Shown: piece after piece, positions 35,204 through 42,691 of the stretch
Layout: each line of letters opens with the position of its first letter
How positions within the stretch are numbered: position 1 is the stretch's first letter
NCBI RefSeq assembly: GCF_001279005.1
Contig: NZ_LGCN01000119.1
Location: 1 to 64,000 of the forward strand
Origin: Streptomyces caelestis
GTDB taxonomy: Bacteria > Actinomycetota > Actinomycetes > Streptomycetales > Streptomycetaceae
Length of the DNA: 64,000 nucleotides
Reading direction: 5' to 3'
Position numbers and translations under genes: made by a program
Notes under the pieces: model-generated
Told to the model about the DNA's origin: nothing
Seen by the model: the letters and a program-made list of their open reading frames with translations, nothing else
Databases searched by the model: none

Positions 35204-35767
35204 TCAGACCGCGGCCGGCGCGTCGACGATGCCGTGGAGGCGGGTGACGACCTCGGTCAGCTGGGCGGCGACCTCGTCGTCGTCGGCCGGGTGGGTCTCG
35301 GCGAAGCGGGTCACCGAGCCGGGGATGGAGAGCTTGATGTCCTCGATCACCTTGCCGCCGGCGATGCCCACGGCCTTGCGGGCCTCGTCCTGCGCCCAGA
35401 CGCCGCCGTACTGGCCGAAGGCGGTGCCGATCACGGCGACCGGCTTGCCGCTGACGGCGCCGGCGCCGAAGGGGCGGGACAGCCAGTCGATGGCGTTCTT
35501 CAGGACGGCCGGGATCGTGCCGTTGTACTCGGGCGTGAAGAGCAGCAGGGCGTCGGCGCCCGCGGCGGCCTCGCGCAGCGCGGCGGCGGCGGCCGGGACG
35601 CCGCCCTCGACGTCGAGGTCCTCGTTGTAGAAGGGGATCTCCGCGAGCCCTTCGTAGAGCGCCACCTCGGCGCCCGCGGGAGCGAGCTTGACCGCGGCCT
35701 CGGCGAGCTGGCGGTTGTGCGAGCCGGCGCGGAGGCTGCCGACGAGGGCGAGGATGCGAACAGACAT
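35204..35767 (-). CDS. NADPH-dependent FMN reductase
   Basis: A 187-residue flavodoxin-fold reductase. The FMN phosphate loop is LVGSLRAGSHNRQLAEA, and the family motif is LLFTPEYNGTIPAVLKNAID with SGKPVAVIGTAFG. It reduces FMN, quinones or azo compounds with NAD(P)H. GGAG precedes the ATG at 35767. It is divergent from a TetR gene, with two GGACC-N2-GGTCC palindromes between them, so it is probably induced when that repressor binds a quinone-like compound. Confidence 0.88.
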   Translation of the reverse strand: MSVRILALVGSLRAGSHNRQLAEAAVKLAPAGAEVALYEGLAEIPFYNEDLDVEGGVPAAAAALREAAAGADALLLFTPEYNGTIPAVLKNAIDWLSRPFGAGAVSGKPVAVIGTAFGQYGGVWAQDEARKAVGIAGGKVIEDIKLSIPGSVTRFAETHPADDDEVAAQLTEVVTRLHGIVDAPAAV

Positions 35768-35810
35768 GGGGGAACTCCAGGGGGGATGCCGAAACACTGC
35801 CGAAACAATC

Positions 35811-35860
35811 CGGACCGAGGTCCGTTTCTCCGTTGTAGCACTTGAACCGGACCGCGGTCC
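35811..35860. promoter_or_regulatory. twin TetR operators GGACC-N2-GGTCC
   Basis: CGGACCGAGGTCCG (35811-35824) and GGACCGCGGTCC (35849-35860) lie in the 123-nt divergent gap between the FMN reductase and TetR genes. The second is a perfect palindrome. The centres are 37 bp apart. They are the obvious binding sites for the adjacent TetR protein. Confidence 0.72.
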
Positions 35861-35890
35861 AGTTTCCTCCCGATGCTTTACGCTGGCTTC

Positions 35891-36553
35891 ATGTCCGCCG
35901 TGCCGCCGCCCGCCCCGGTACCCCAGGAGCCCGTACAGCCGCAGGAATTGCTGCAACTCGGCACCGACCCCGGCGAACCCTGTCTGCGCGCCGACGCCGC
36001 ACGCAACCGGGCCCGCCTGCTGGAGGCCGCCGCGCTGCTCGTGGCCGAGCGCGGGGCCGACAGCATCACCATGGAGGAGGTCGCGGCGGCGGCCCGCGTG
36101 GGCAAGGGGACGGTCTTCCGCCGCTTCGGCGACCGTACCGGTCTGCTCACCGCCCTCCTCGACCACTCCGAGAAGAAGTTCCAGGCCGCCTTCCTCAGCG
36201 GACCCCCGCCGCTCGGGCCGGGCGCGCCCCCGGCCGAGCGGCTGCGCGCCTTCGGCCTGGCGATGCTCCGCCGCACGGCCGAGGAACTGGAGCTGCAACT
36301 GGCGGCCGAACCGGGAGCGGGCCGCCGCTTCACCAGTCCGCCCCGCCGCGTGCTGTGCCACCACGTGACCCTCCTGCTGCGCGAGACGGTCCCGGACGCG
36401 GACTGCGACGTCCTCGCCCACACGCTGATGGCCCAGCTCGACCCCGCCCTGGTCCACCATCTGATACGGCAGTGCGGCATGCCGCCGAAGCGGCTGGAGT
36501 CCGCGTGGCTGGACCTGGTCGACCGGGTGACGGGCCGGCCGTCCGACCGCTGA
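35891..36553 (+). CDS. TetR-family repressor
   Basis: A 220-residue TetR protein. After a Pro-rich leader (about 1-30) the helix-turn-helix is RNRARLLEAAALLVAERGAD with VAAAARVGKGTVFRRFGDRT. The C-terminal domain is of the common actinobacterial type. The start is the ATG at 35891; an in-frame ATG 18 nt upstream has poorer context. It probably represses itself and the divergent FMN reductase gene. Confidence 0.88.
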   Translation: MSAVPPPAPVPQEPVQPQELLQLGTDPGEPCLRADAARNRARLLEAAALLVAERGADSITMEEVAAAARVGKGTVFRRFGDRTGLLTALLDHSEKKFQAAFLSGPPPLGPGAPPAERLRAFGLAMLRRTAEELELQLAAEPGAGRRFTSPPRRVLCHHVTLLLRETVPDADCDVLAHTLMAQLDPALVHHLIRQCGMPPKRLESAWLDLVDRVTGRPSDR

Positions 36554-36614
36554 CGGTGTATCAACTCCCCCGGCTGAAAGGCCGGTTACGGCTTCTGCGA
36601 GGATGCCGTACGTC

Positions 36615-37646
36615 ATGGTGCAGATAACGAACACGCCCGCGTCCCCCGCACCGACGCGCTCCGTGCCCACGAGCGCCGATGTGGCCCGCCTGGCCGGCGT
36701 CTCGCGCGCGACCGTCTCCTACGTCCTGAACAACGCCGGTGCCGTCCGGATCAGCGAACCCACCCGTCGCCGGGTCCGCGAGGCCGCGAAGGAGCTCGGG
36801 TACGTGCCGCACGCGGCGGCCCGCAGCCTGCGCGCCGGACACAGTCGCACGGTCCTGATGCCCGCGCCCGCCTTCCCCGTCGGGCCGCTCTACAGCCGGT
36901 TCATCAACGATCTCCAGGCCTCCCTCGCCCGTCTCGACTACACGGTCGTGCAGTACGGCACCGTCGGCCTGCACGACGACGAGGCCGCCCGCGCCTGGGC
37001 CGAGCTGAGGCCGGTGGCGGTCCTGGTGCCCGGCTCCGGCCTCGGCCCGCGCGGCGTCGAGGTGCTCAAACGCTCCGGGGCGCGGGCCGTCGTCACCCTC
37101 GGCCCCGAACCCGTCGAGGGCGCGCATGCCCTGCTCCTGGACCACGACGTCGTCGGGCACAGCGCCGGCGCCCACCTCTTCGACCGGGGCCGCCGCCGGA
37201 TCGGCGTGGTCGTTCCCGGGGAGCCCGGCCTGGAGGCGTTCTCCGCGCCCCGCCTGGCCGGGGTGCGCGCCGCCCTGCGCGGCACCGGCGCCACGGTCAC
37301 CGAGCTGCCGCTCGCGCTCGACGAGGCCGACGCCGCCCGGCTGGCCGACCGCTGGCGCGAGCTCGGCCTGGACGCCGTGTTCACCTACAACGACGAGTAC
37401 GCGATGCTGCTGATGCGCGCGCTCCAGGACGAGGGCGTCCGCATCCCGGAGGAGACCGCGGTGGTGGGCGCCGACGACCTGATGCTGGGCCGGCTGCTGC
37501 GGCCCCGGCTGAGCACCGTCCACCTCGAACTGCCGGCCGGCCGCGAGCTGGCCGAACTGGTCGACCGCGCGGTGCGCGACCCGGCCGCGGCGCCCGAGGC
37601 CCACAAGGTGCTGGGGGCGTCGGTGATACGACGCGAGTCCAGCTGA
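36615..37646 (+). CDS. LacI-family regulator, orphan
   Basis: A 343-residue LacI protein: DNA-binding SADVARLAGVSRATVSYVLN and hinge AARSLRAGHSRTVLM, then a periplasmic-binding-like sensor domain. Two ATGs compete: 36603 touches the GAGG ribosome site and is unlikely; 36615 is taken. CCGGC-N6-GCCGG (36570-36585) lies upstream and may be its operator or the TetR-gene terminator. No sugar genes adjoin it, so its regulon is unknown. Confidence 0.85.
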   Translation: MVQITNTPASPAPTRSVPTSADVARLAGVSRATVSYVLNNAGAVRISEPTRRRVREAAKELGYVPHAAARSLRAGHSRTVLMPAPAFPVGPLYSRFINDLQASLARLDYTVVQYGTVGLHDDEAARAWAELRPVAVLVPGSGLGPRGVEVLKRSGARAVVTLGPEPVEGAHALLLDHDVVGHSAGAHLFDRGRRRIGVVVPGEPGLEAFSAPRLAGVRAALRGTGATVTELPLALDEADAARLADRWRELGLDAVFTYNDEYAMLLMRALQDEGVRIPEETAVVGADDLMLGRLLRPRLSTVHLELPAGRELAELVDRAVRDPAAAPEAHKVLGASVIRRESS

Positions 37647-37662
37647 CCTTCGGGCGCGGGCC

Positions 37663-37812
37663 CGTCGTGGCTGTTCGCGCCCACGCGGCGGAGCCGCATG
37701 TCGACACAGGTCGGCGCCCCCGCAGGGGCGCGGGGAACCGCGCGAGGGGGTCGGGGGCGAAGCACCCGGGGACGGGAAGGGGCGGCGGGGGCGAGAACCC
37801 CGCCCCACCGCC
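37663..37812. repeat. composite intergenic repeat, complete copy (E)
   Basis: This copy shows all modules in order: GCGCCCACGCGGCGGAGCCG, a CGCCCCCGCAGGGGCG hairpin, CGGGGAACCGCGCGA, GGGGGCGAAGC, CCCGGGGACGGGAAGGGGCG and GGCGGGGGCGA. It fills the gap between the LacI and thioredoxin genes. Copies A and B flanking the gene at 4763 correspond to its left and right parts. Confidence 0.65.
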
Positions 37813-37824
37813 GCCGAGGCCGTC

Positions 37825-38214
37825 TCAGGCGCCCGGCGCCTCCCCCTGCTGCGCCTGCTGCTCGGCGATCTGCTTGCGGACGTCGTCCATGTCCAGCTTG
37901 CGGGCCTGCCCGATGACGTCCGTCAGCGCGGCCTCGGGCAGCGCACCCGGCTGGGCGAACACGGCGACCTGGTCGCGCACGATCATCAGCGTCGGGATCG
38001 ACTGGATGCCGAAGGCCGCGGCCAGCTCCGGCTGCGCCTCGGTGTCCACCTTGCCGAACACCAGGTCGGGGTTCTCCTCCGCAGCCTTCTCGTACACCGG
38101 CGCGAACTGGCGGCACGGACCGCACCAGGCCGCCCAGAAGTCGATCAGTACGAACTCGTTGTCCGTGACCGTCCGGTCGAAGTTCTCCTTGGTGAGCTCC
38201 ACGGTGCTGCTCAT
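37825..38214 (-). CDS. trxC: thioredoxin, SigR-type promoter
   Basis: A 129-residue thioredoxin with active site WCGPC (Cys31, Cys34) in FVLIDFWAAWCGPCRQF and the cis-proline loop GIQSIPTLMIVRD. A C-terminal extension of about 20 residues rich in Gln and Ala follows the fold. GAGGGAA lies 7 nt before the ATG. Upstream, GGAAT-N18-GTT matches the disulfide-stress sigma factor SigR, and from memory trxC of S. coelicolor belongs to that regulon. It is divergent from a lipoamide-dehydrogenase-like flavoprotein. Confidence 0.88.
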   Translation of the reverse strand: MSSTVELTKENFDRTVTDNEFVLIDFWAAWCGPCRQFAPVYEKAAEENPDLVFGKVDTEAQPELAAAFGIQSIPTLMIVRDQVAVFAQPGALPEAALTDVIGQARKLDMDDVRKQIAEQQAQQGEAPGA

Positions 38215-38256
38215 CGCGCGTTCCCTCTTCCTGGTCTCGGGTCGGGCCGTCGGCAC

Positions 38257-38282
38257 AACACGGCCGGCCGGTCACGTATTCC
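38257..38282 (-). promoter_or_regulatory. SigR-type promoter of thioredoxin gene
   Basis: On the minus strand GGAAT (38282-38278), 18 nt, GTT (38259-38257) equals the SigR consensus GGAAT-N18/19-GTT. Transcription would begin about 35 nt before the ATG at 38214. Confidence 0.75.
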
Positions 38283-38332
38283 GCGCCCCTACCCATGTGG
38301 CCCCGGGGCACACCGCCCACCAGACTGACGTC

Positions 38333-39778
38333 ATGACGGAAACGCAATCGACGCAACCGGAATCAACCGCCTACGACGTCGTGGTGCTCGGCGCCGGACC
38401 CGTGGGGGAGAACGTCGCCGACCGCACCCGTGCCGCCGGGCTGACCACCGCGGTCGTGGAGAGCGAGCTGGTCGGCGGCGAGTGCTCCTACTGGGCGTGC
38501 ATGCCCAGCAAGGCCCTGCTGCGCCCGGTCGTGGCCCGGGCCGACGCCCTCCGCGTCCCCGGCCTGAGCCGGTCCGTCCAGGGGCCCCTGGACACCGGCG
38601 CCGTACTCGCCCGCCGGAACTCCTTCACCTCCGACTGGAAGGACGACGGCCAGGTCCGGTGGCTGGAGGGCACCGGAGCCGACCTGTACCGCGGTCGGGG
38701 CCGGCTCACCGGTCCGCGCACCGTCACCGTCACCGGCGCCGACGGCGGCCGGCGGGTCCTCACCGCCCGGCACGCCGTCGCCGTCTGCACCGGCAGCCGC
38801 GCCCGCCTGCCCGACCTGCCCGGACTCGACGAGGTGCGGCCCTGGACCAGCCGCGAGGCCACCGGAGCGCAGTCCGCGCCCGGCCGGCTGGTCGTGGTCG
38901 GCGGCGGGGTCGTCGCCACCGAGATGGCCTGCGCCTGGCAGGCCCTCGGCTCACGGGTCACCGTCCTCGTCCGCGGCGAGAGCCTGCTGAACCGCATGGA
39001 GCCGTTCGCCGGCGAGATGGTGGCCGAGGCGCTCACCGAGGCCGGCGCCCGGATCCGTACCGGCACCTCCGTGAAGTCGGTGACCAGGGAGAACGGCACC
39101 GTCCTGGTCACCACCGACGGCGGTGACCGGATCGAGGCCGACGAGATCCTCTTCGCCACCGGGCGCGCCCCGCGCACCGACGACATCGGCCTGGAGACGG
39201 TCGGTCTGGAGCCCGGTTCCTGGCTCGCCGTGGACGACAGCCTCCGCGTCACCGGCCACGACTGGCTGTACGCCGTCGGCGACGTCAACCACCGGGCCCT
39301 CCTCACCCACCAGGGCAAGTACCAGGCCCGGATCGCGGGCGCCGCCATCGTCACCCGGGCCGCCGGGGAGCCCGTACAGGCGGAGGAGTGGGGCGCGCAC
39401 GCCGCCACCGCCGATCACGCCGCCGTCCCCCAGGTCGTCTTCACCGACCCGGAGGCGGCCTCCGTCGGCCTCTCCCTGGCCGAGGCGGAGCGGGCGGGCC
39501 ACCGCGTCCGCGCCGTCGACGTCGACCTGTCCTCGGTCGCGGGCGCCGGTCTGTACGCCGACGGCTACAAGGGCCGGGCCCGCATGGTCGTCGACCTCGA
39601 GGAGGAGATCCTGCGCGGCCTCACCCTGGTCGGCCCCGGCGTCGGCGAACTCATCCACTCCGCGACCGTCGCCGTGGCCGCCCGGGTCCCGATCGCCCGC
39701 CTGTGGCACGCGGTCCCGTCCTACCCGACGATCAGCGAGGTGTGGCTCCGCCTGCTGGAGGCGTACCGGGACGCCTGA
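38333..39778 (+). CDS. lipoamide-dehydrogenase-like pyridine nucleotide-disulfide oxidoreductase
   Basis: A 481-residue FAD flavoprotein: FAD fold VVVLGAGPVGENVADRTRAA, redox disulfide Cys51-Cys56 in GGECSYWACMPSKALLRP, NAD(P)H fold LVVVGGGVVATEMACAWQAL and the late FAD motif WLYAVGDVNHRALLTH. In true dihydrolipoamide dehydrogenases the C-terminus carries the catalytic base as HPTxSE; here it reads YPTISE, with Tyr464 in place of His and Glu469 kept. It may therefore be a different disulfide or quinone reductase. No 2-oxoacid dehydrogenase genes adjoin. It is divergent from thioredoxin. Confidence 0.85.
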   Translation: MTETQSTQPESTAYDVVVLGAGPVGENVADRTRAAGLTTAVVESELVGGECSYWACMPSKALLRPVVARADALRVPGLSRSVQGPLDTGAVLARRNSFTSDWKDDGQVRWLEGTGADLYRGRGRLTGPRTVTVTGADGGRRVLTARHAVAVCTGSRARLPDLPGLDEVRPWTSREATGAQSAPGRLVVVGGGVVATEMACAWQALGSRVTVLVRGESLLNRMEPFAGEMVAEALTEAGARIRTGTSVKSVTRENGTVLVTTDGGDRIEADEILFATGRAPRTDDIGLETVGLEPGSWLAVDDSLRVTGHDWLYAVGDVNHRALLTHQGKYQARIAGAAIVTRAAGEPVQAEEWGAHAATADHAAVPQVVFTDPEAASVGLSLAEAERAGHRVRAVDVDLSSVAGAGLYADGYKGRARMVVDLEEEILRGLTLVGPGVGELIHSATVAVAARVPIARLWHAVPSYPTISEVWLRLLEAYRDA

Positions 39779-39844
39779 GCCCCTCCAGCCCGTCCGCCCC
39801 CTTCAGTCCGTCCGGCGTTTGAGGACGAGGCCCGTTCAGGGCCG

Positions 39845-39900
39845 AAGGGGGGCCGGGGGGCGGAGCCCCCGGGGACGGGAAGGGAAGGGGCGGCGAACCA
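39845..39900. repeat. composite repeat, right module (copy F)
   Basis: A GGGGGGC-GGA-GCCCCC hairpin is followed by CGGGGACGGGAAGGGAAGGGGCGGCG, matching the right part of copies B and E. It lies after the flavoprotein gene, before the hairpin at 39967. Confidence 0.6.
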
Positions 39901-39966
39901 CCCTCGGGAACGGCGGCCGACGGCCCGGTCCGGTGGAGGGCGAGGGCCAAGGCGCCCGGCGCCGAG

Positions 39967-40019
39967 CGCTCCGGTCCTCCGTCCGGCGGGCGGATGCCGC
40001 CGGACGGAGGACCGGAGCG
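39967..40019. terminator. bidirectional terminator, 23-bp perfect arms
   Basis: Arms 39967-39989 and 39997-40019 are exact complements with a 7-nt loop GCGGATG. It separates the convergent flavoprotein and peptide deformylase genes. Confidence 0.9.
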
Positions 40020-40022
40020 GGG

Positions 40023-40667
40023 TCACGGCAGCTCGAACCCCAGCTCCCGGGCCGCCCGCTCCGGCGTCGGCTGCGACCAGCGTTCCATCGCGGACCGGTT
40101 GGACGACAGCGAGCGCGGCTCGGCCCGGTCGAGGTACAGCGTGCCGTCGAGGTGGTCCGTCTCGTGCTGCACGATCCGCGCGGGCCAGCCGCCGACCACC
40201 TCGTCCAGCGCCCGCCCGTGCTCGTCCCGCCCGGTCAGCCGCACCTCGGCGGGCCGCGCCACCACCGCCTGGTACCCCGGCACGCTCAGGCACCCCTCGA
40301 AGAACCCGACCCGCCGGGCGCCGACCGGCTCGTACGCCGGATTGACCAGCACCCGGAACGGCTGCGGCACCCGCCCGCGCGCCAGGCGCACCTCCTCCGG
40401 GACCGGCGCCGGGTCCTCGATCACCGCGATCCGCAGCCCCACCCCGACCTGCGGCGCGGCCAGCCCGACACCCGGCGCCGCGCGCATGGTGACCCGCAGC
40501 GCCGCCACGAACCGGGCCAGCAGAGCAGGCCCCAACTGCCCGTCGTACGGCTCGGCGCCGCGGCGCAGCACCGGGTCACCGGCCGCGACGATGGTCAACG
40601 GCCCTTCCACGGCGAGCAGTTGCTCGACCCGCTCGACCAAGGGCGCGCGATCGTCCGGAGTTCCCAT
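40023..40667 (-). CDS. def: peptide deformylase
   Basis: A 214-residue deformylase with the three metal-site motifs intact: GVGLAAPQVG, EGCLSVPGYQ (Cys ligand) and QHETDHLDGTLY (HExxH-type site written HETDH). It removes formyl groups from new proteins in the cytosol. An N-terminal extension of about 25 residues and a C-terminal tail of about 30 residues are typical of actinobacterial paralogs, of which Streptomyces has several. It is divergent from the PepSY gene; a Crp-like site lies between them. Confidence 0.93.
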   Translation of the reverse strand: MGTPDDRAPLVERVEQLLAVEGPLTIVAAGDPVLRRGAEPYDGQLGPALLARFVAALRVTMRAAPGVGLAAPQVGVGLRIAVIEDPAPVPEEVRLARGRVPQPFRVLVNPAYEPVGARRVGFFEGCLSVPGYQAVVARPAEVRLTGRDEHGRALDEVVGGWPARIVQHETDHLDGTLYLDRAEPRSLSSNRSAMERWSQPTPERAARELGFELP

Positions 40668-40693
40668 CCCGCCAGCATCGCACGCCCGTCATG

Positions 40694-40709
40694 TGTGGCG
40701 CAGGTCACA
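40694..40709. promoter_or_regulatory. Crp-like operator
   Basis: TGTGGCGCAGGTCACA fits the classical Crp palindrome TGTGA-N6-TCACA with one mismatch, and fits the Streptomyces form GTG-N6-GNCAC exactly. It lies inside a wider CATGTG-N10-CACATG repeat (40690-40711), 27 bp from the def start and 84 bp from the PepSY gene. Confidence 0.6.
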
Positions 40710-40792
40710 TGCGACGTCCGGGAACCGGACGCCCCGCCGCCCCGACTACTGCACCACCACCCCGCCAAGACGTTTCCGGGAGAACCCCACCG

Positions 40793-42202
40793 ATGACCAC
40801 CGCTCCCTCGACCGCCCCGGACGAGGCAACGAAACCCCCCGCCCCCGCACCCGTGAAGAGCGCCCGGGCCGGCCTGCGCCCCCTCGTCCTGCGCCTGCAC
40901 TTCTACGCGGGGGTCCTGGTCGCGCCGTTCCTCCTCGTCGCCGCCCTCACCGGACTGCTGTACGCCGCCTCCTTCCAGGCCGAGAGGATCGTCTACGACC
41001 ACGAGCTGACCGTCCCCGTCGGCGACCGCAAGCTCCCCGTCTCCGAGCAGGTGGCCGCCGCCCGCGAGGCCCACCCCGAGGGCGCCGTCTCCGCCGTGCG
41101 CCCCTCACCCGCGGCGGACGCCACCACGAGGGTGATGCTGTCCGGCGTGCCGGGCGTGGACCCCGGTCACACCCTGGCCGTGTTCGTCGACCCGTACACC
41201 GCGAAGGTGCGCGGCGCGCTGGAACAGTACGGCTCCACGGGCGCGCTGCCCCTGCGCACCTGGATCGACGCGTTCCACCGCGATCTGCACCTGGGCGAAC
41301 CGGGCCGTCTCTACAGCGAGTTCGCCGCCAGCTGGCTGTGGGTGATCGCGGGCGGGGGACTGGTGCTGTGGTTCTCCCGGCGTCGCACCCTGCGCAAGCT
41401 GCGCGGCACCGGTGGACGGCGCCGTACCCTGGCCCTGCACGGCGGCGTGGGCGCATGGGCGGCTGCCGGCTTCCTCTTCCTCTCGGCGACCGGCCTGACC
41501 TGGTCCACGTACGCCGGCGCGAACATCGGCGAACTGCGCGCCTCCCTCGGCCAGGAGACCCCCTCGGTGTCTGCCGAGGCGGCCGGCGAGCACGCGGGCC
41601 ACGACGCGGCCGGCGGCGCGTCGGGCGATGCGGCGCACGGGGTCGGCCTGGACGAGGTGCTCTCGGCGGCACGGGCCGAGGGACTGGGCGACCCGGTGGA
41701 GATCGTGCCGCCCGCCGACGGGAAGTCCGCCTACGTCGTGCGGCAGATCCAGCGCAGCTGGCCCGAGAAACAGGACTCGGTCGCCGTCGACCCCGCCTCC
41801 GGCGAGGTCACCGACGTCCTGCGCTTCGAGGACTACCCGGTCCTCGCGAAACTCACCCGCTGGGGCATCGACCTGCACACCGGCAACCTGTTCGGCCCGG
41901 TGAACCAGATCGTCCTGATGGCCCTGGCCCTCACCCTGATCCTGCTGATCCTGTGGGGCTACCGCATGTGGTGGCAGCGGGGCCGCGGCTCCGCCTTCGG
42001 CCGGCCGGTCCCCCGCGGGGCCTGGCAGCAGGTGCCGCCGTACGTGCTCGTCCCCCTGCTGGCGGCGATCGCCGTCCTGGGCTACTTCGTCCCGCTCCTC
42101 GGCATCCCCCTGGCGGCGTTCCTCGCCGTCGACGTCGTGCTCGGGGAGGTGGCCCACCGCCGGGGCCGGCGGAGTTACGGAGGCGACCCGGCGGCGCGAT
42201 GA
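40793..42202 (+). CDS. PepSY-associated membrane protein
   Basis: A 469-residue membrane protein with four main helices. The first is LHFYAGVLVAPFLLVAALTG (about 33-53), with further helices near 182-200 (WLWVIAGGGLVLWF), 222-240 and 380-400, and a hydrophobic C-terminus. Two extracellular PepSY-like domains lie between them. A His/Ala-rich insert (EHAGHDAAGG) near residues 262-285 could bind metal. Members of this group include iron-regulated and siderophore-linked reductases, and histidines in the helices may bind heme. A Crp-like site lies upstream. Substrate not known. Confidence 0.82.
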   Translation: MTTAPSTAPDEATKPPAPAPVKSARAGLRPLVLRLHFYAGVLVAPFLLVAALTGLLYAASFQAERIVYDHELTVPVGDRKLPVSEQVAAAREAHPEGAVSAVRPSPAADATTRVMLSGVPGVDPGHTLAVFVDPYTAKVRGALEQYGSTGALPLRTWIDAFHRDLHLGEPGRLYSEFAASWLWVIAGGGLVLWFSRRRTLRKLRGTGGRRRTLALHGGVGAWAAAGFLFLSATGLTWSTYAGANIGELRASLGQETPSVSAEAAGEHAGHDAAGGASGDAAHGVGLDEVLSAARAEGLGDPVEIVPPADGKSAYVVRQIQRSWPEKQDSVAVDPASGEVTDVLRFEDYPVLAKLTRWGIDLHTGNLFGPVNQIVLMALALTLILLILWGYRMWWQRGRGSAFGRPVPRGAWQQVPPYVLVPLLAAIAVLGYFVPLLGIPLAAFLAVDVVLGEVAHRRGRRSYGGDPAAR

Positions 42203-42207
42203 CGCGC

Positions 42208-42242
42208 GGCGCCCGGCTCCCCGTCGCGGGGAACCGGGCGCC
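42208..42242. terminator. bidirectional terminator, PepSY/TPR genes
   Basis: Fifteen-base arms GGCGCCCGGCTCCCC and GGGGAACCGGGCGCC pair with one mismatch around GTCGC between convergent genes. Confidence 0.75.
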
Positions 42243-42251
42243 GGCCCGCCC

Positions 42252-42599
42252 TCACTCCTCGTCGAAGGAGCCGCCCAGCGCGGCGGCGATCCGCAGGTGC
42301 GGCCGGGCCTCGTCGTCCCGCCCCTGCCGCTGGAGGGTGCGCCCGAGCATCAGCCGGGCGTAGTGCTCCACCGGGTCACGCTCCACGATGACCCTCAACT
42401 CCTCCTCCGCGCGCCGCAGTTGCGCCGAGTGGTAGTAGGAGCGCGCCAGCAGCAGCCGCGGCCCGGTCTGCTCCGGCACCTCCTCGACCAGCCCGCCGAG
42501 GACGCGCGCGGCGGCGGCGTACTCCTTGGCGTCGAAGAACATCCCGGCGCGCTCCCAGCGCTCGGCCGGCGTTCCGTGGTCGTAGTACGTGGTGTCCAC
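42252..42599 (-). CDS. small TPR-repeat protein
   Basis: A 115-residue helical protein of about two and a half tetratricopeptide repeats: AGMFFDAKEYAAAARVLGGL, LLLARSYYHSAQLRRAEEEL and LMLGRTLQRQGRDDEARPHL. It would mediate protein contacts. The start is GTG at 42599 with GGAGGAGG 7 nt upstream. Nothing adjacent names a partner. Confidence 0.82.
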   Translation of the reverse strand: MDTTYYDHGTPAERWERAGMFFDAKEYAAAARVLGGLVEEVPEQTGPRLLLARSYYHSAQLRRAEEELRVIVERDPVEHYARLMLGRTLQRQGRDDEARPHLRIAAALGGSFDEE

Positions 42600-42663
42600 T
42601 TCTGACCTCCTCCGAGGCCGACAACGGACCCGGCCACCGCGGTATTCCGCCGCCTCGCGGTCG

Positions 42664-42691
42664 GGCCGCGGCGGTCAGGCCGCGGCGGTCA
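42664..42691. repeat. 14-bp tandem duplication at response-regulator stop
   Basis: GGCCGCGGCGGTCA is present twice in a row (42664-42677, 42678-42691). The second copy contains the stop codon of the regulator gene, and the first repeats it just downstream. Confidence 0.8.

Noticed and set aside
38333..39778. Mercuric reductase
   Set aside because: The CX4C site is shared by several families. There is no N-terminal metal-binding domain, no C-terminal vicinal cysteine pair and no mer genes nearby.
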